A stretch of DNA of 64,000 bases from Chitinophagaceae bacterium. GTDB lineage: Bacteria; Bacteroidota; Bacteroidia; Chitinophagales; Chitinophagaceae. The notes beneath the pieces are model-generated. The model was given only the letters and a program-made list of their open reading frames with translations. It searched no databases and had not been told where the DNA came from. The DNA lies in the NCBI GenBank assembly GCA_947447465.1, contig CANFKE010000005.1, positions 1 to 64,000 of the forward strand, given 5' to 3'. Positions within the stretch are counted from its first letter, which is position 1. Each line of letters starts with the position of its first letter. Both the position numbers and the translations under genes were made by a program. Below are positions 1 through 10,300 of this stretch, piece after piece.

Positions 1-213
1 ATACCCGTTTTTAATTACCGGGATGGTGGCTCAGTTTTATAATGATCATCATCATTACCGATTGCTGCGAATAGAGTAATTTTATGGAATTGATCAATTA
101 GGTGAACAACAATGGTAAAGAAGCGAAAGGTATAGGCTGTTAGTACGGCAAATATCCGGAGCCTTTGGCAAATAGACCGTGTCCTCTGAGGGCGGAAAAG
201 AAATAGATTTCCC

Positions 214-1101
214 ATGGAATACAAAGATTATTATAAGACATTAGGAGTAGATAAGAATGCAACTCAGGATGAGATCAAGAAAGCATATCGTAAACTGGCG
301 CTGAAATATCACCCCGATAAAAATCCTGATAATAAGGAGGCTGAGGCCAAATTCAAAGAGATCAACGAGGCTAACGATGTTGTAGGTGATCCGGTAAAGC
401 GTAAGAAATACGATGAGCTGGGCTCTAACTGGAAACAATATGAGCACATGGGCGGACAGCCCGGCGGAGGTAACCCTTTCGGTGGTGGCGGCTTTGGCGG
501 TGGTTTTGGTGGTGGCGGAGACTTCTCCGATTTCTTCGAACAATTTTTCGGCGGGGGTGGTGCCAGAGGTGGTGGACGGCAGCGTGCTCGTAAGGGACAA
601 GATCTGCAAACGGAGTTTGAAATATCTCTCGAAGAGGCCTATCATGGCACCAGCAGAGTAATTCAACTGGAAAATGAAAAGCTCAGGGTGAGTACTAAAC
701 CCGGTGCTTACGACGAACAGCAACTACGTATAAAAGGCAAAGGTGGTCCCGGAAGCACTCCGGCAACTGCCGGTGATCTTTTTGTCAATGTCAGGGTAAG
801 ACCCCATCATAGATTCACCCGTGAGGGAGACAACCTCAAGACCAATCATGATATCGATCTCTATACTGCCGTACTGGGTGGAGATACATTGGTAGAGACC
901 CTCACAGGGCAGGTAAAAGTGCAGATACCGGCAGGTACACAAGCCACAAAAACAGTTCGTATCAAAGGTAAGGGTATGCCGGTGTATGGTAAACCCGAAA
1001 TTTTCGGTGATCTGTATGTTACGCTAAAAGTGCTCTTGCCTACTACTCTTACCGATAAACAAAAGGAACTTTTTGAACAACTAAGAGCGCTGAATAGTTA
1101 G
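214..1101 (+). CDS. cbpA: DnaJ-family co-chaperone, CbpA type (class B)
   Basis: A 295-aa J-domain co-chaperone that would stimulate the ATPase of DnaK and deliver unfolded clients in the cytoplasm. Residues 4-70 form the J domain with the HPD triad at 33-35. Residues about 77-125 are a glycine/phenylalanine-rich linker, and about 130-290 form the two beta-sandwich substrate-binding domains. No CxxCxGxG zinc-finger repeats are present, so this is the CbpA/DnaJ class B form and not canonical DnaJ. The ATG is preceded by TAGATTTC at 204-211, a 7/8 match to the Bacteroidota -7 element, so the leader may be very short. The family call is firm. The symbol is by architecture only. Confidence 0.9.
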   Translation: MEYKDYYKTLGVDKNATQDEIKKAYRKLALKYHPDKNPDNKEAEAKFKEINEANDVVGDPVKRKKYDELGSNWKQYEHMGGQPGGGNPFGGGGFGGGFGGGGDFSDFFEQFFGGGGARGGGRQRARKGQDLQTEFEISLEEAYHGTSRVIQLENEKLRVSTKPGAYDEQQLRIKGKGGPGSTPATAGDLFVNVRVRPHHRFTREGDNLKTNHDIDLYTAVLGGDTLVETLTGQVKVQIPAGTQATKTVRIKGKGMPVYGKPEIFGDLYVTLKVLLPTTLTDKQKELFEQLRALNS

Positions 1102-1266
1102 AAGATCATATACCTGCCAGTCTGTATCGCTTGTTGCAGATCTGATGTATAGCAAACCATACAGCATAAGGCATCATAGTTGATCTTTTGATCCGCGTGA
1201 TCTCTGTTAAGACAACCGCAGCAAAGGGAATACTTGCAATCAGTGTGAACCTTTGAAATCTGAGAT

Positions 1267-2739
1267 TCAGACAACTACCGCATCATCTGCTTCTACCTTT
1301 TCCATCTCCTTGCTCTTCTGATCCAGAATGATCAGCAAGGCTACCGGAATGTAGAACAGCGCCCCTACTTTATGGGTCTCTATCAGTTCTGAAAAGAAGT
1401 TATTGATAAATCCTGCGGCAATGGTCATAGCCAGACCTATGGTTACCGCACGCCAGAATTTATCTTTGAATCGGTGATATACCTTCTGTGCTTTGGCAAA
1501 CAGCAAAGGTATGAGCAACGCATAGAGTAGCATGGCAGGGTAGCCTTGTTCTGCCAGCATATACAGGTAGTAATTGTGCGTGGTCGACTGTTCCTTGTTA
1601 CGGCTCACATAGGTTTGAAAAGAGCTTACTGCATAAGGTTTGTAGTAGAAGTAAAATGCACGTGGTCCCACGCCGGTCCACGGGTAGTCAGTGCTCATGC
1701 GCACTGTAGCTATCCATCTGTACACACGCTCCATACTCGACATATCCTTTCCTCTGAAGGTAGCAATTAGGTGGTCCGTAAACTCCTTATGCATATACGT
1801 CTTATTATAGTCCGGGCGGAAATCCATGTATTTGTTGTTCGGCACCATGTAGCAAAACAGCAAAATGATACAGCCATAGATAAATGGCATGATCAGGTTC
1901 ACCAGTTTCATTCGTATTGCAATACCCACAGCTATACCGAAGAATACAGCGATGTATGCAGCACGGGTCTGCGCAAAGATGATGCCGGCAATGAATATCG
2001 CTATGATCAGTAACAGGCCGCCTCTTGTAGCCAGACTGCGTTTTTTGGTCAGCGAATAAGCCACCAGTATCAGCGGGAAAAGCATGGAGGTCACTGATGA
2101 GTAGTCCACGTGGTTGTAATACAGGCTCTGCCCCAGAAATGCCAATGATCGCTGCACTTTCTCAAATCTGAAGCCTAGCATTGCATGGTGTATCAGAATG
2201 ATGATAACAGTGATCAGCGTAGGTATCAGCAATAGCTTGAAACCCATAATAAAATCTTTCTTCTCCCTGAAGATGAATACAGGCAGCATAAGAAAACACA
2301 CCACCAGCCATGTCTTTACCAACAAGAATTTTATGGAGAAGAACAGCATCTGAGAGCAAACAACCGCTACGATAAGCCATAAGAATTGCAATGCGGAAAT
2401 AAACACGATCTTGTCTCTCCACCACCATTGGGGCATCATATTGGGGTTTCTCGCCAGCATCACTAAGAACAGGCCCAGCAGGCACCACATCAGCGGCTGG
2501 TCGGGTAGTGTCAGTGACATACTATCACCAGCAAAACTTATCTGAATTGAAAATGGAATAGTGAACAGAAAGATCCAATAGGCAGTTTTCCAGTTAAGGC
2601 CCAGCAGTACTGCAAAGAAAAGGCCGAACGGAGCCGCTAATACGAGGAAACTACCCGTATAGGCAAACAATGCTACTGTGAGAAATAACACAGATAGTAT
2701 TGCGGTACTCAGCCATTTATTTTTTAGGATCAGCTCCAT
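1267..2739 (-). CDS. O-antigen ligase/polymerase-like membrane protein (Wzy_C type)
   Basis: A 490-aa polytopic inner-membrane protein with about ten or more hydrophobic segments and one long periplasmic loop (about residues 320-385). That layout is typical of O-antigen ligases and Wzy-type polymerases, which transfer or polymerise undecaprenyl-linked glycans on the periplasmic side. The start lies 6 bases after the stop of the Wzz-like gene, so the two form a transcription unit, which fits a surface-polysaccharide role. Sequence inspection cannot separate ligase from polymerase. The C-terminal tail is acidic and cytoplasmic. Confidence 0.8.
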   Translation of the reverse strand: MELILKNKWLSTAILSVLFLTVALFAYTGSFLVLAAPFGLFFAVLLGLNWKTAYWIFLFTIPFSIQISFAGDSMSLTLPDQPLMWCLLGLFLVMLARNPNMMPQWWWRDKIVFISALQFLWLIVAVVCSQMLFFSIKFLLVKTWLVVCFLMLPVFIFREKKDFIMGFKLLLIPTLITVIIILIHHAMLGFRFEKVQRSLAFLGQSLYYNHVDYSSVTSMLFPLILVAYSLTKKRSLATRGGLLLIIAIFIAGIIFAQTRAAYIAVFFGIAVGIAIRMKLVNLIMPFIYGCIILLFCYMVPNNKYMDFRPDYNKTYMHKEFTDHLIATFRGKDMSSMERVYRWIATVRMSTDYPWTGVGPRAFYFYYKPYAVSSFQTYVSRNKEQSTTHNYYLYMLAEQGYPAMLLYALLIPLLFAKAQKVYHRFKDKFWRAVTIGLAMTIAAGFINNFFSELIETHKVGALFYIPVALLIILDQKSKEMEKVEADDAVVV

Positions 2740-2745
2740 TGTCGC

Positions 2746-3642
2746 TTAGCGGGGGTGGTTCATTAGCTTGTTATAGTAAGCCAGCACCAGCACCAGCAGC
2801 ACACCGCCAAACAATCCCAGGAATCCTGCTACCATCAGCACCGTCATCAGCGATGGTCCTATAGGTGACGTAGGAGGGATGGCGCGCGTAGTTACCTTCA
2901 GGTAGTTCATTGCGCTGTTAGTAGTAGCTTCGAACTCATTGATTATCGATACATAGCGGGCTCTGTCTTGTGCCAGTTGGTCCTTTGTAGCACGCAATGT
3001 CTTGACTCCTTCAGCGCTCTTGGCACCACCGGCAGCTTCCATATGCACCAGAGAATCAGTACAAACATTGATAGTACTGTCTATTTGCTTCAACTTATCG
3101 CCGATAGACTTGGCCATGCCCATCTTCATAGAGGTGTAATAGTTGCGGAAAGCTTCTTCACACACTTTTACACTCATGTTGGCTACATTGGCCGCAGTAA
3201 CTGAGTCATAAGCTATGTAGCTTACTTCCAGCTCTTTGTATTCCGAACGCTTTACATTGAAGTTCTTATCGAATATACCCATCAGGAATGCATGTCCCTT
3301 CTCGGTATTGATATCATTATTATAAACTACCTGAAACTGGCAGTTGCGGATGATCCTGTCTTTTACAGTGTCCGAATTCAGTAATGCGGTCACTCTGTCC
3401 AGATCATCATCTCCACCAAAATAATCTACATAACGCTGTTCATAGTTCCTGAATAATGTATTACGGTCGCCGTAAAGCGGATTATTCACCAGAAAGTGAG
3501 AAGAAGCCTTGAACTTCTTCCGCTTCACTGCGAAAAACAGCCCGCCAATACCTACAGCGGCCAGCATTACGATCAGGATAACGCGCTTCTGTTTTTGTAT
3601 GGTCTTTATAACATCAATAAGATCAAAAGAAGGTGTTGACAT
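2746..3642 (-). CDS. Wzz-like polysaccharide chain-length determinant protein
   Basis: A 298-aa protein with the polysaccharide co-polymerase topology: a transmembrane helix at about 20-40, a large periplasmic region with coiled-coil tendency, then a proline-rich stretch and a second transmembrane helix near the C terminus (about 262-290). Wzz proteins set the modal length of glycans made by Wzy polymerases. No C-terminal tyrosine-kinase domain is attached. It is the first gene of a two-gene unit with the O-antigen-ligase-like gene. I found no clean TAnnTTTG element upstream of the start. Confidence 0.8.
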   Translation of the reverse strand: MSTPSFDLIDVIKTIQKQKRVILIVMLAAVGIGGLFFAVKRKKFKASSHFLVNNPLYGDRNTLFRNYEQRYVDYFGGDDDLDRVTALLNSDTVKDRIIRNCQFQVVYNNDINTEKGHAFLMGIFDKNFNVKRSEYKELEVSYIAYDSVTAANVANMSVKVCEEAFRNYYTSMKMGMAKSIGDKLKQIDSTINVCTDSLVHMEAAGGAKSAEGVKTLRATKDQLAQDRARYVSIINEFEATTNSAMNYLKVTTRAIPPTSPIGPSLMTVLMVAGFLGLFGGVLLVLVLAYYNKLMNHPR

Positions 3643-3764
3643 TGTTGCTTATGATTATTTCAATTAATTATTGTTAAACAAGGAATTAGCTTACGTCTAA
3701 ACGTATATGCGCTTCCTTTATTGCGCCCGCGCACCGGCAATAAGCCCAACGCATACCCACTCTA

Positions 3765-4850
3765 CTATATCACTGTTTCTCCCGCCTGCATCTTTTCTGC
3801 ATTTTCCGCAAATTGCAGTGCATCTATCATTTCCTGTATGTTGCCATTCATGAAATCATCCAGGTTATAGATGGTCATATTGATACGGTGATCCGTAACG
3901 CGTCCCTGTGGATAGTTGTAGGTACGTATTTTGGCTGATCGGTCTCCACTGCTCACAAGACTCTTACGTCTTTTCGATATTTCATCTTCCTGCTTGCGTA
4001 CCTGTTCTTCATACAGTCTGGTACGCATCATAGCGGTAGCTTTTTCACGGTTACCCAACTGTGAACGTTCTGTCTGGCAGGTAATTACAGTACCTGTTGG
4101 TACGTGTGTCAAGATTACCTTGGTCTCCACCTTGTTTACGTTCTGTCCGCCGGCACCACCGCTTCGTGCGGTTTCCATCTTCAGGTCACTTTCTTTCAGT
4201 TCAAAGTCTATCTCCTCAGCTTCAGGCATTACTGCCACTGTAGCTGCCGAAGTATGCACACGGCCGCTGGCTTCAGTATCAGGCACACGTTGCACACGGT
4301 GTACACCGCTCTCGAACTTCATGATACCATATACATCCTCGCCCACTACTTCCAGTTGCACTTCTTTATAACCACCGGCGCTACCTTCTGTTTCCGTTAC
4401 CAGAGATACTTTCCAGCCTCTGCGCTCACAATAGCGCATATACATACGCATCAGGTCACCGGCAAAAAGGCTGGCCTCATCACCTCCGGTACCTGCACGT
4501 ATCTCCAGTATCGCATTCTTCTCATCCTGCGGATCTTTTGGTATCAGTAGCTTGCGTATCTCGTCTTCCAGTTCTTCTTTCTGCACCTCCAGTGTTTCCA
4601 GATCCTCTTTGGCCATTGTGCGGAGGTCCTCATCGCTTTCGGTCTCCAGTACTTCACGTGCAAATGCTATACTGTCCAGGCAGTTCTTGTACTTTTTGTT
4701 GACAACTACTATGCCTTCCAGCTTGCGGTATTCTTTACTTACCTGCGAGAATCGTTTATTGTCGGTAACTATCTCAGGGTTGGTAAGCGCTACACCCAGG
4801 TCGTTGAACCTGGCCTCTATCGCTTCCGTTTTTTCTATAATTGAGCTCAT
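3765..4850 (-). CDS. prfA: peptide chain release factor 1
   Basis: RF1 recognises UAA and UAG stop codons in the ribosomal A site and triggers peptidyl-tRNA hydrolysis. The catalytic GGQ sits at residues 234-236. The codon-recognition PxT motif is PDT at 190-192, as in RF1; RF2 has SPF there. The ATG at 4850 gives 361 aa, the normal family length. An upstream in-frame start at 4886 would add 12 atypical residues. A TAACTTTG element on the minus strand at 4922-4929 gives a plausible promoter with a leader of about 65 bases. The gene stands alone between polysaccharide genes and a hypothetical. Confidence 0.96.
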   Translation of the reverse strand: MSSIIEKTEAIEARFNDLGVALTNPEIVTDNKRFSQVSKEYRKLEGIVVVNKKYKNCLDSIAFAREVLETESDEDLRTMAKEDLETLEVQKEELEDEIRKLLIPKDPQDEKNAILEIRAGTGGDEASLFAGDLMRMYMRYCERRGWKVSLVTETEGSAGGYKEVQLEVVGEDVYGIMKFESGVHRVQRVPDTEASGRVHTSAATVAVMPEAEEIDFELKESDLKMETARSGGAGGQNVNKVETKVILTHVPTGTVITCQTERSQLGNREKATAMMRTRLYEEQVRKQEDEISKRRKSLVSSGDRSAKIRTYNYPQGRVTDHRINMTIYNLDDFMNGNIQEMIDALQFAENAEKMQAGETVI

Positions 4851-4921
4851 CCGGTATTCAAATAATAAAATAATGCTCTGTAACAACCGGGCATGACTTG
4901 CCCGCCTTTTTACAAAGTGTG

Positions 4922-4929
4922 CAAAGTTA
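4922..4929 (-). promoter_or_regulatory. -7 element TAACTTTG upstream of prfA
   Basis: Read on the minus strand this is TAACTTTG, a full match to the Bacteroidota TAnnTTTG -7 consensus, 71 bases before the chosen prfA ATG. No convincing -33 TTG lies at the usual distance. Confidence 0.5.
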
Positions 4930-5084
4930 CTTTTTAAATGCTATATAATCTTATTTTGTTTTTTGAATATGTGACGGCGACCTCTATCTGCATATCCTCT
5001 TTACAGGAATAGATGTCCTGATGCAGTATATGTCTTTATGTTCCTCTCTCATTCTATAGACAAAGGGGGTAAAGAATCATTGTA

Positions 5085-5555
5085 CTAGTTCAGTTTCATC
5101 CTGTGCGGATTAGGTTGGTTGGTGATTCGGTCCAGACATATACCATTTCGCTCACTCATAGAAAGAGCCTGCGCAAACTGGCAGAACGGATCCTGACGGA
5201 TAAATTGCTCATACCCTTCGCAAAAGAACTCTGCATCTCCCTGTTGGGTAATAATGGTCCATTTGGTTCCTTGTTTGGTCTCTTCCCTTTCAATATCCTC
5301 TATTTCTATCGGTTCCTGCAAGGTAGCATCGAATTCAAAGCGGAAGTTCCTTATTTTTTTAAAGACAAGAGTGGCAGGCGATACCCAGTAAGTGAACGGA
5401 AATCCCTGCATCTCCGGTTCATTCCATTGCAATATATAGTCAATGTCCATTTCCAGGTCTTCGGTAAGTCTTACTTTGTATATGGTACAATCGTGCCAGA
5501 TCATCTGGTCAAAGTCGGCATCATTCCATACTTTTTTGGTCAAATTGTAGCTCAT
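5085..5555 (-). CDS. conserved hypothetical protein, 156 aa
   Basis: I do not recognise a named family. It is an acidic soluble protein without signal peptide or transmembrane segment. An early WHDC motif (about residues 19-22), a predicted beta-rich core and a run of hydrophobic/aromatic strands are visible (for example LDMDIDYI-like and PATLVFKK-like segments). The general pattern recalls small beta-sandwich proteins annotated as immunity-like, but that is only a resemblance. The opposite-strand frame (5103-5585) encodes an unlikely basic product, so the minus-strand reading is preferred. It is monocistronic, with about 70 bases to the flippase stop on one side and about 230 to prfA on the other. 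Confidence 0.65.
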   Translation of the reverse strand: MSYNLTKKVWNDADFDQMIWHDCTIYKVRLTEDLEMDIDYILQWNEPEMQGFPFTYWVSPATLVFKKIRNFRFEFDATLQEPIEIEDIEREETKQGTKWTIITQQGDAEFFCEGYEQFIRQDPFCQFAQALSMSERNGICLDRITNQPNPHRMKLN

Positions 5556-5632
5556 AGGCTATTGGTGTTTTGTAGTGGTAGATAGGAAATAGTCTGTTTA
5601 TCAACTACAATTTAAGGAAAAAACACCACAAA

Positions 5633-7105
5633 TCACTCAGTCTCAGCATTATTTCTGTTCATCAATTGCCTGATGCCGGCAACAGAAACAAACCTGAAAA
5701 TAAACATAAAGAGTAAACTGATGATAAAGAATACACTAGCTTGTATCAGCCACATTGCAGCCACCCAGGTCACTACAGCATAGGCCAGCACGGCTACTAT
5801 TACCAGATAGCCGAGTAATGCCAATATCCACCGCACATTGGTCTGTAATTGCAGCACACGGGTACATGCTATAACAAATGCTATGGCCAATGATGATTGG
5901 GTAATGAACGATGTTATAGCTCCGCCAGTGGCATTGAAGTGGGGTATGAGATAAAAATTAAGAGACAGGTTCAGCACTACGCCTGCAAACGCAATATAGT
6001 TGAGGGTCTTAAGATCGCCGTTGGCAGTAAGCAATGTACTGTATATATACATCAGGCACCACGCCGGGAAACTGGCTATCAGCCAGGAGAATACCATTTT
6101 GTATTCATACATATTGCTTTCATTGGCGCTTTTATATAGCAGATGCATAATGTCTCCGCTAAAAAAGATACCTGCGGTCGCTACTACAAATGATAATGGT
6201 AACAGGAGGTTGGCGCATAGTTTTACTATAGGCTGAACATCTTGTTTATTAGACAACATTCGGCCATACATCGGCAACAGCATAGTGGCAAACATCAATC
6301 CCAATATGTTCACCATATCCAACTGCCGGAAGGCCGACGCCCAGATATCAGCCTGTGTTTTACCATCTCCACACATGCGCTCTATCATCATCGCATCGGC
6401 TCGGTTATAGATACTCATCTGGAAGATAAGTATGGCATAGGGCAGGCTTTGCCTGATGATGCTCCATACAGTAGGCAGGTGAAAGGAGAATTTCAGTTTT
6501 ACTTTAGAGATCCGGCGCAATATGATATATGCAATTATTGCGGTAATAAAGTAACACGCGGCCTGTGTGATCACAAACCATTCTATCTTGAAGTTGTGTG
6601 CCGTTGGCGGATAGATAAGCAGAAAGCCACAGATCGCCACCATCATCAGTCTGTCGGTGATAGATAACAGGCCGTCAGTCTTGAATCGATGAAGTGCAGC
6701 TATATTGCCCCGAATAAAGGAGAGTAGTGCATTGAGCGATTGAAAGAGCAATATCCCGATAAGCAGATTCAGCTCCCAACCTCTATAACCTAGCAGCCAA
6801 CCCCAACCGTATGCCAGCAGCATATAAACACCCATCAGCACCAACCGAGCCGATAACATGGCAGGAAACACAATGGGTAATTGGTCCGGGTCGCGGGCTA
6901 TCGTGCGGCTGTTGTAGCTGGAAATGCCAAAGTCAAGTACTATCTGAAAAATAATACCCAGGCTCAGCAATGCCTGATACGTACCATAGTCGCCATGTGG
7001 TACTCGGTTTTGTACCACTCTGTCTATAAAGAACACCCATACCGGCTTTACCAGTATGTTGATGGCAATTATAAAGAGGATGTTCTTGACGAAGAAACGG
7101 CGCAT
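5633..7105 (-). CDS. Wzx-like polysaccharide flippase (MATE/MOP superfamily)
   Basis: A 490-aa integral membrane protein with about 12-14 hydrophobic segments, consistent with the polysaccharide-biosynthesis branch of the MOP exporter superfamily, which flips lipid-linked oligosaccharides across the inner membrane. The ATG at 7105 is chosen over the in-frame TTG at 7114, because that TTG overlaps the end of a perfect TATTTTTG -7 element (7112-7119). The element leaves six bases before the ATG. It probably works with the Wzz/ligase pair a few kilobases away, although it is not in the same operon. Confidence 0.85.
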   Translation of the reverse strand: MRRFFVKNILFIIAINILVKPVWVFFIDRVVQNRVPHGDYGTYQALLSLGIIFQIVLDFGISSYNSRTIARDPDQLPIVFPAMLSARLVLMGVYMLLAYGWGWLLGYRGWELNLLIGILLFQSLNALLSFIRGNIAALHRFKTDGLLSITDRLMMVAICGFLLIYPPTAHNFKIEWFVITQAACYFITAIIAYIILRRISKVKLKFSFHLPTVWSIIRQSLPYAILIFQMSIYNRADAMMIERMCGDGKTQADIWASAFRQLDMVNILGLMFATMLLPMYGRMLSNKQDVQPIVKLCANLLLPLSFVVATAGIFFSGDIMHLLYKSANESNMYEYKMVFSWLIASFPAWCLMYIYSTLLTANGDLKTLNYIAFAGVVLNLSLNFYLIPHFNATGGAITSFITQSSLAIAFVIACTRVLQLQTNVRWILALLGYLVIVAVLAYAVVTWVAAMWLIQASVFFIISLLFMFIFRFVSVAGIRQLMNRNNAETE

Positions 7106-7111
7106 GGGTCG

Positions 7112-7119
7112 CAAAAATA
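7112..7119 (-). promoter_or_regulatory. -7 element TATTTTTG six bases before flippase ATG
   Basis: A perfect TAnnTTTG on the minus strand. Transcription would begin about at the start codon, giving a nearly leaderless mRNA. It also argues against the upstream TTG start. Confidence 0.6.
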
Positions 7120-7256
7120 GTTAATTAATGGTTCAATGGTCGAATAACTCATTTTGGTTCATGCGCAAATGAATGTTCGACTACAACAGACCCTAAAGGA
7201 GCCGTGCCTGTTAGCTAAGGGAACAAGCCCTGTGATCCATTGACCTATTAAATAAA

Positions 7257-7281
7257 AGAGCCGGAACAATGTCCCGGCTCT
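7257..7281 (-). terminator. hairpin terminator of the 1347-aa repeat protein gene
   Basis: An 8-bp stem (AGAGCCGG at 7257-7264 paired with CCGGCTCT at 7274-7281). On the minus strand it is followed by CTTTTATTT-like U-rich sequence, and it lies about 25 bases past the stop codon at 7306. Confidence 0.75.
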
Positions 7282-7305
7282 ATAAACGTTTACGTTCAAG
7301 TATTA

Positions 7306-10300
7306 TTATCTAATCAAAGTAACATTACCCTGATGATGTTCTTTTTTGCCATCTCTGAATGTAGCATCTATTACATAAATAAATACACCCTGTGGCTGTT
7401 GCTCGCCATTATACAATCCATCCCATCCTCTGCCATCAACACTGTTGGTGGTAAAGATCAACTGTCCCCAACGGTTATAGATGTCCATCTTGAATTTGGT
7501 CAATCCGCTGGTCAGGTACTGACGTGGATAGAAATAATCATTGATGCCATCGCCATTAGGGGTAAAGATGTTCGGCATGTTCATGTAGCAATCTTCGCCT
7601 ATGGTCACTGAGTCTGTAGCAGAACAGTTACCTATAGTCACGGTAGCCTGATATCCGCCCGGTGTTGAAACATAGATATTGTAAGTTGTCTGTCCGGTAT
7701 TCCATAACCAGGATGCGGCCATATTGCCGGCATTGATGAAGTCAGCAAGCTCCAGCGTCTCACTACCCGGACAAATGATCGTATCGCCACCCAGATTGAT
7801 CACAGGTTGTGGTACAACGGTAACGATTCTGCTCGTAGTTAATGCAGGGCATATTCTGAAGCTTACTGTTGATGTAAGAACAAACGTACCTGTATTATGG
7901 TAGGCATAAACTACAGGGTTTACGTTCTTGGCACTGTCGCCATCTCCGAAATCCCAGGTAATTCCAGTATAGCCTACATGAGTAAAGTTGCTGCTCATGG
8001 TTACATAGGTAGCACGGCATAGTACAGTATCACTCAGGCTTATTGATAGCCCGCTTGCAGTATCTACGAATATAGATGAATATGCTGTGTCAAAACAAGG
8101 AATGGTGTTACCTGTGATGAGGCGAACAGTATAAGTACCTGCGTTAGCGAATGTATGTGTAGGGTTGGTCGCAGTACTTACTGTGCCGTCTCCGAAATCC
8201 CATGCATAGCTAAGTGGGCCGGGGGTTCCGGTGCTTGTGCTAGTGAATGTAACAGGTCTGTTCTGGCATACTAATGTATCTGATGTAAATGATGCCGAAA
8301 CGTTGTGATTAAGAATCACGGTTGTGTCATGAGTTTGTGTACAATAGTGGTTGGTAATGGTCAGCACTATATGGAAGGTGCCCTGCGATGTGTACACGTG
8401 AGTTGGGTTGCGTGCGGTGTCGGTCACTCCATCGCCAAAGTCCCACAAGTACCAGAGGCTTCCGCCGGGGTTGTAAGAGCTGTTGTTAAATGTTGCAACA
8501 TCAAAGTTACATCCCAATGTGAACATGGATGTGAAACCAGCAACAAGGGCAGGGGCACTCAATACTGTTGGTGTTGTGATCGTTGTTGTAGGGCATGGGC
8601 CAACTTTAATAAAGAAGTTGGTATAACTACCTGCGCACATATTATACAGGGTAATTAAGCTGTCTGGTGATGCAGAATACAACAGTGGTGTCTGAGGAAC
8701 GCCATTCAGTGAATAGAAAATGGTATCAATAGGTCCCGGAGGCGCACCGTAGATCACAATTTTTCCATTACATATACCGCACTCTGTAGGTTGGGTTACA
8801 GAATTTATAGAAATAGGTATCAGCGGTGGAGCAGAGATCACCACTGTTCCTACAGGGTTAGATACACATGTGTTCAATGTCGCGGTGATGTTACTGTATG
8901 AACCCGGACAAAGTCCGGTTTTAGTTACCGTACCGCTGGCCGATGAGGTTGTGGTGTATGGTGGCTGTGGTACGCCATTAAAACTGTAGTTAATTGTTAC
9001 GGTCTGGTTAGGTGTCAAGCCATAAACAGTGAATGTGCCATCGCATGCCGAGCACGATGCATTAGTAGATGAAGTATCAGATATGCCAAATGATGGGTTG
9101 ACCAATGTTATCGGACCTACAGATGGGGTTATACAACTGTTCATCTTTACGTTGATGTTGGTATAAACTCCTGCACAAAGTCCGGTTAGCACTATTGTTC
9201 CTGATGCCGGCACCAACAATACTACAGGTGTTTGCGGAACACCATCTTTGATAAAGCGAACGGTGTCATAATAGCCCGGTATCAATCCATTAATGGTTAT
9301 GGTCGCATCACATGCGCCACATACACTCGGGTTAGTATTAGATGTTGACGAAATAGTAAATGATGGATTGGTCAGTGTTGCGGTCAGTGCAGCCGTAGTA
9401 CAGGTGTTCATCTTTACAGTGATGCCTGTATAGTTGCCGGCGCAAAGATTGGTCAGTGTTATGTTGCCTGTTGCGGTAATAAAGAATACGATCGGTGTTT
9501 GTGGTACACCATCCTTTATGTAATTCACAGTGTCGTAATGGCCGGGTACAAGTCCTGTAAGCGTAATAGATCCGTCACATATACCGCAAACTGTCGGGTT
9601 AACGAATGTAATGGTACTGACTGCAAATACAGGATCAACAAGGGTTACATCAGTACCGTTTGCGATACAACTGTTCATCTTTACGGTGATGCCTGTGTAG
9701 TTGCCTGCGCAAAGATTGGTCAATGTTACAGTGCCTGCTGCACTTACCGGCAATACTATCGGTGCTTGTGGCACACCATTATAGCTGAATCGTACCGTAT
9801 CAAAGTAGCCGGGAACCAGACCGGAAATGGTCATTGTTCCGTTACATCCACCACATACGGTAGGATTGGTAGAGGTCACTGAAGAAATAGCAAATGATGG
9901 ATTGGTCAATGTTACATCAGTACCCGTCGCAATGCAATTGTTCATTTTAACGGTTATGTTGGTATAGCTGCCCGCACACAAACTACCAAACGTTACAGAC
10001 CCTGATGGGCCAACCAAAAGTATCAATGTTGGCTGCGCAACACCGTCTTTCATATAGTTGACGGTATCATTGTATCCCGGTACTAATCCGGTAATGGTGA
10101 TAGAACCATTACACAGACCGCAGACGGTTGGAGAAACACCTGTTACGGAAGATATAGTGAATGGTGGAGCTGCAACGGTCACAGATGCATAGGGCGAAGA
10201 AGTGCAATAGCCCACCTTAGCAGTAAAATTGGTATAAGTACCGGCACAAAGTCCCGGTATGGTCAGGTCTCCGGCTGCATTCGGCACTCCTGTAAAAGTA

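Noticed and set aside
1..42. Possible 3' end of a gene entering from the left edge
   Set aside because: Only 13 codons before a stop and nothing recognisable, so it cannot be supported.
15..224. 69-codon minus-strand frame at the left edge
   Set aside because: Mixed atypical composition, runs into the dnaJ-like gene, and no domain or promoter supports it.
241..723. 160-codon antisense frame inside the DnaJ-like gene
   Set aside because: Shadow of the glycine-rich coding strand, which encodes a clear J-domain protein.
5103..5585. 160-codon plus-strand frame opposite the hypothetical gene at 5085-5555
   Set aside because: Product is basic and lacks domain features; the minus-strand frame reads as an acidic folded protein with a regular start.
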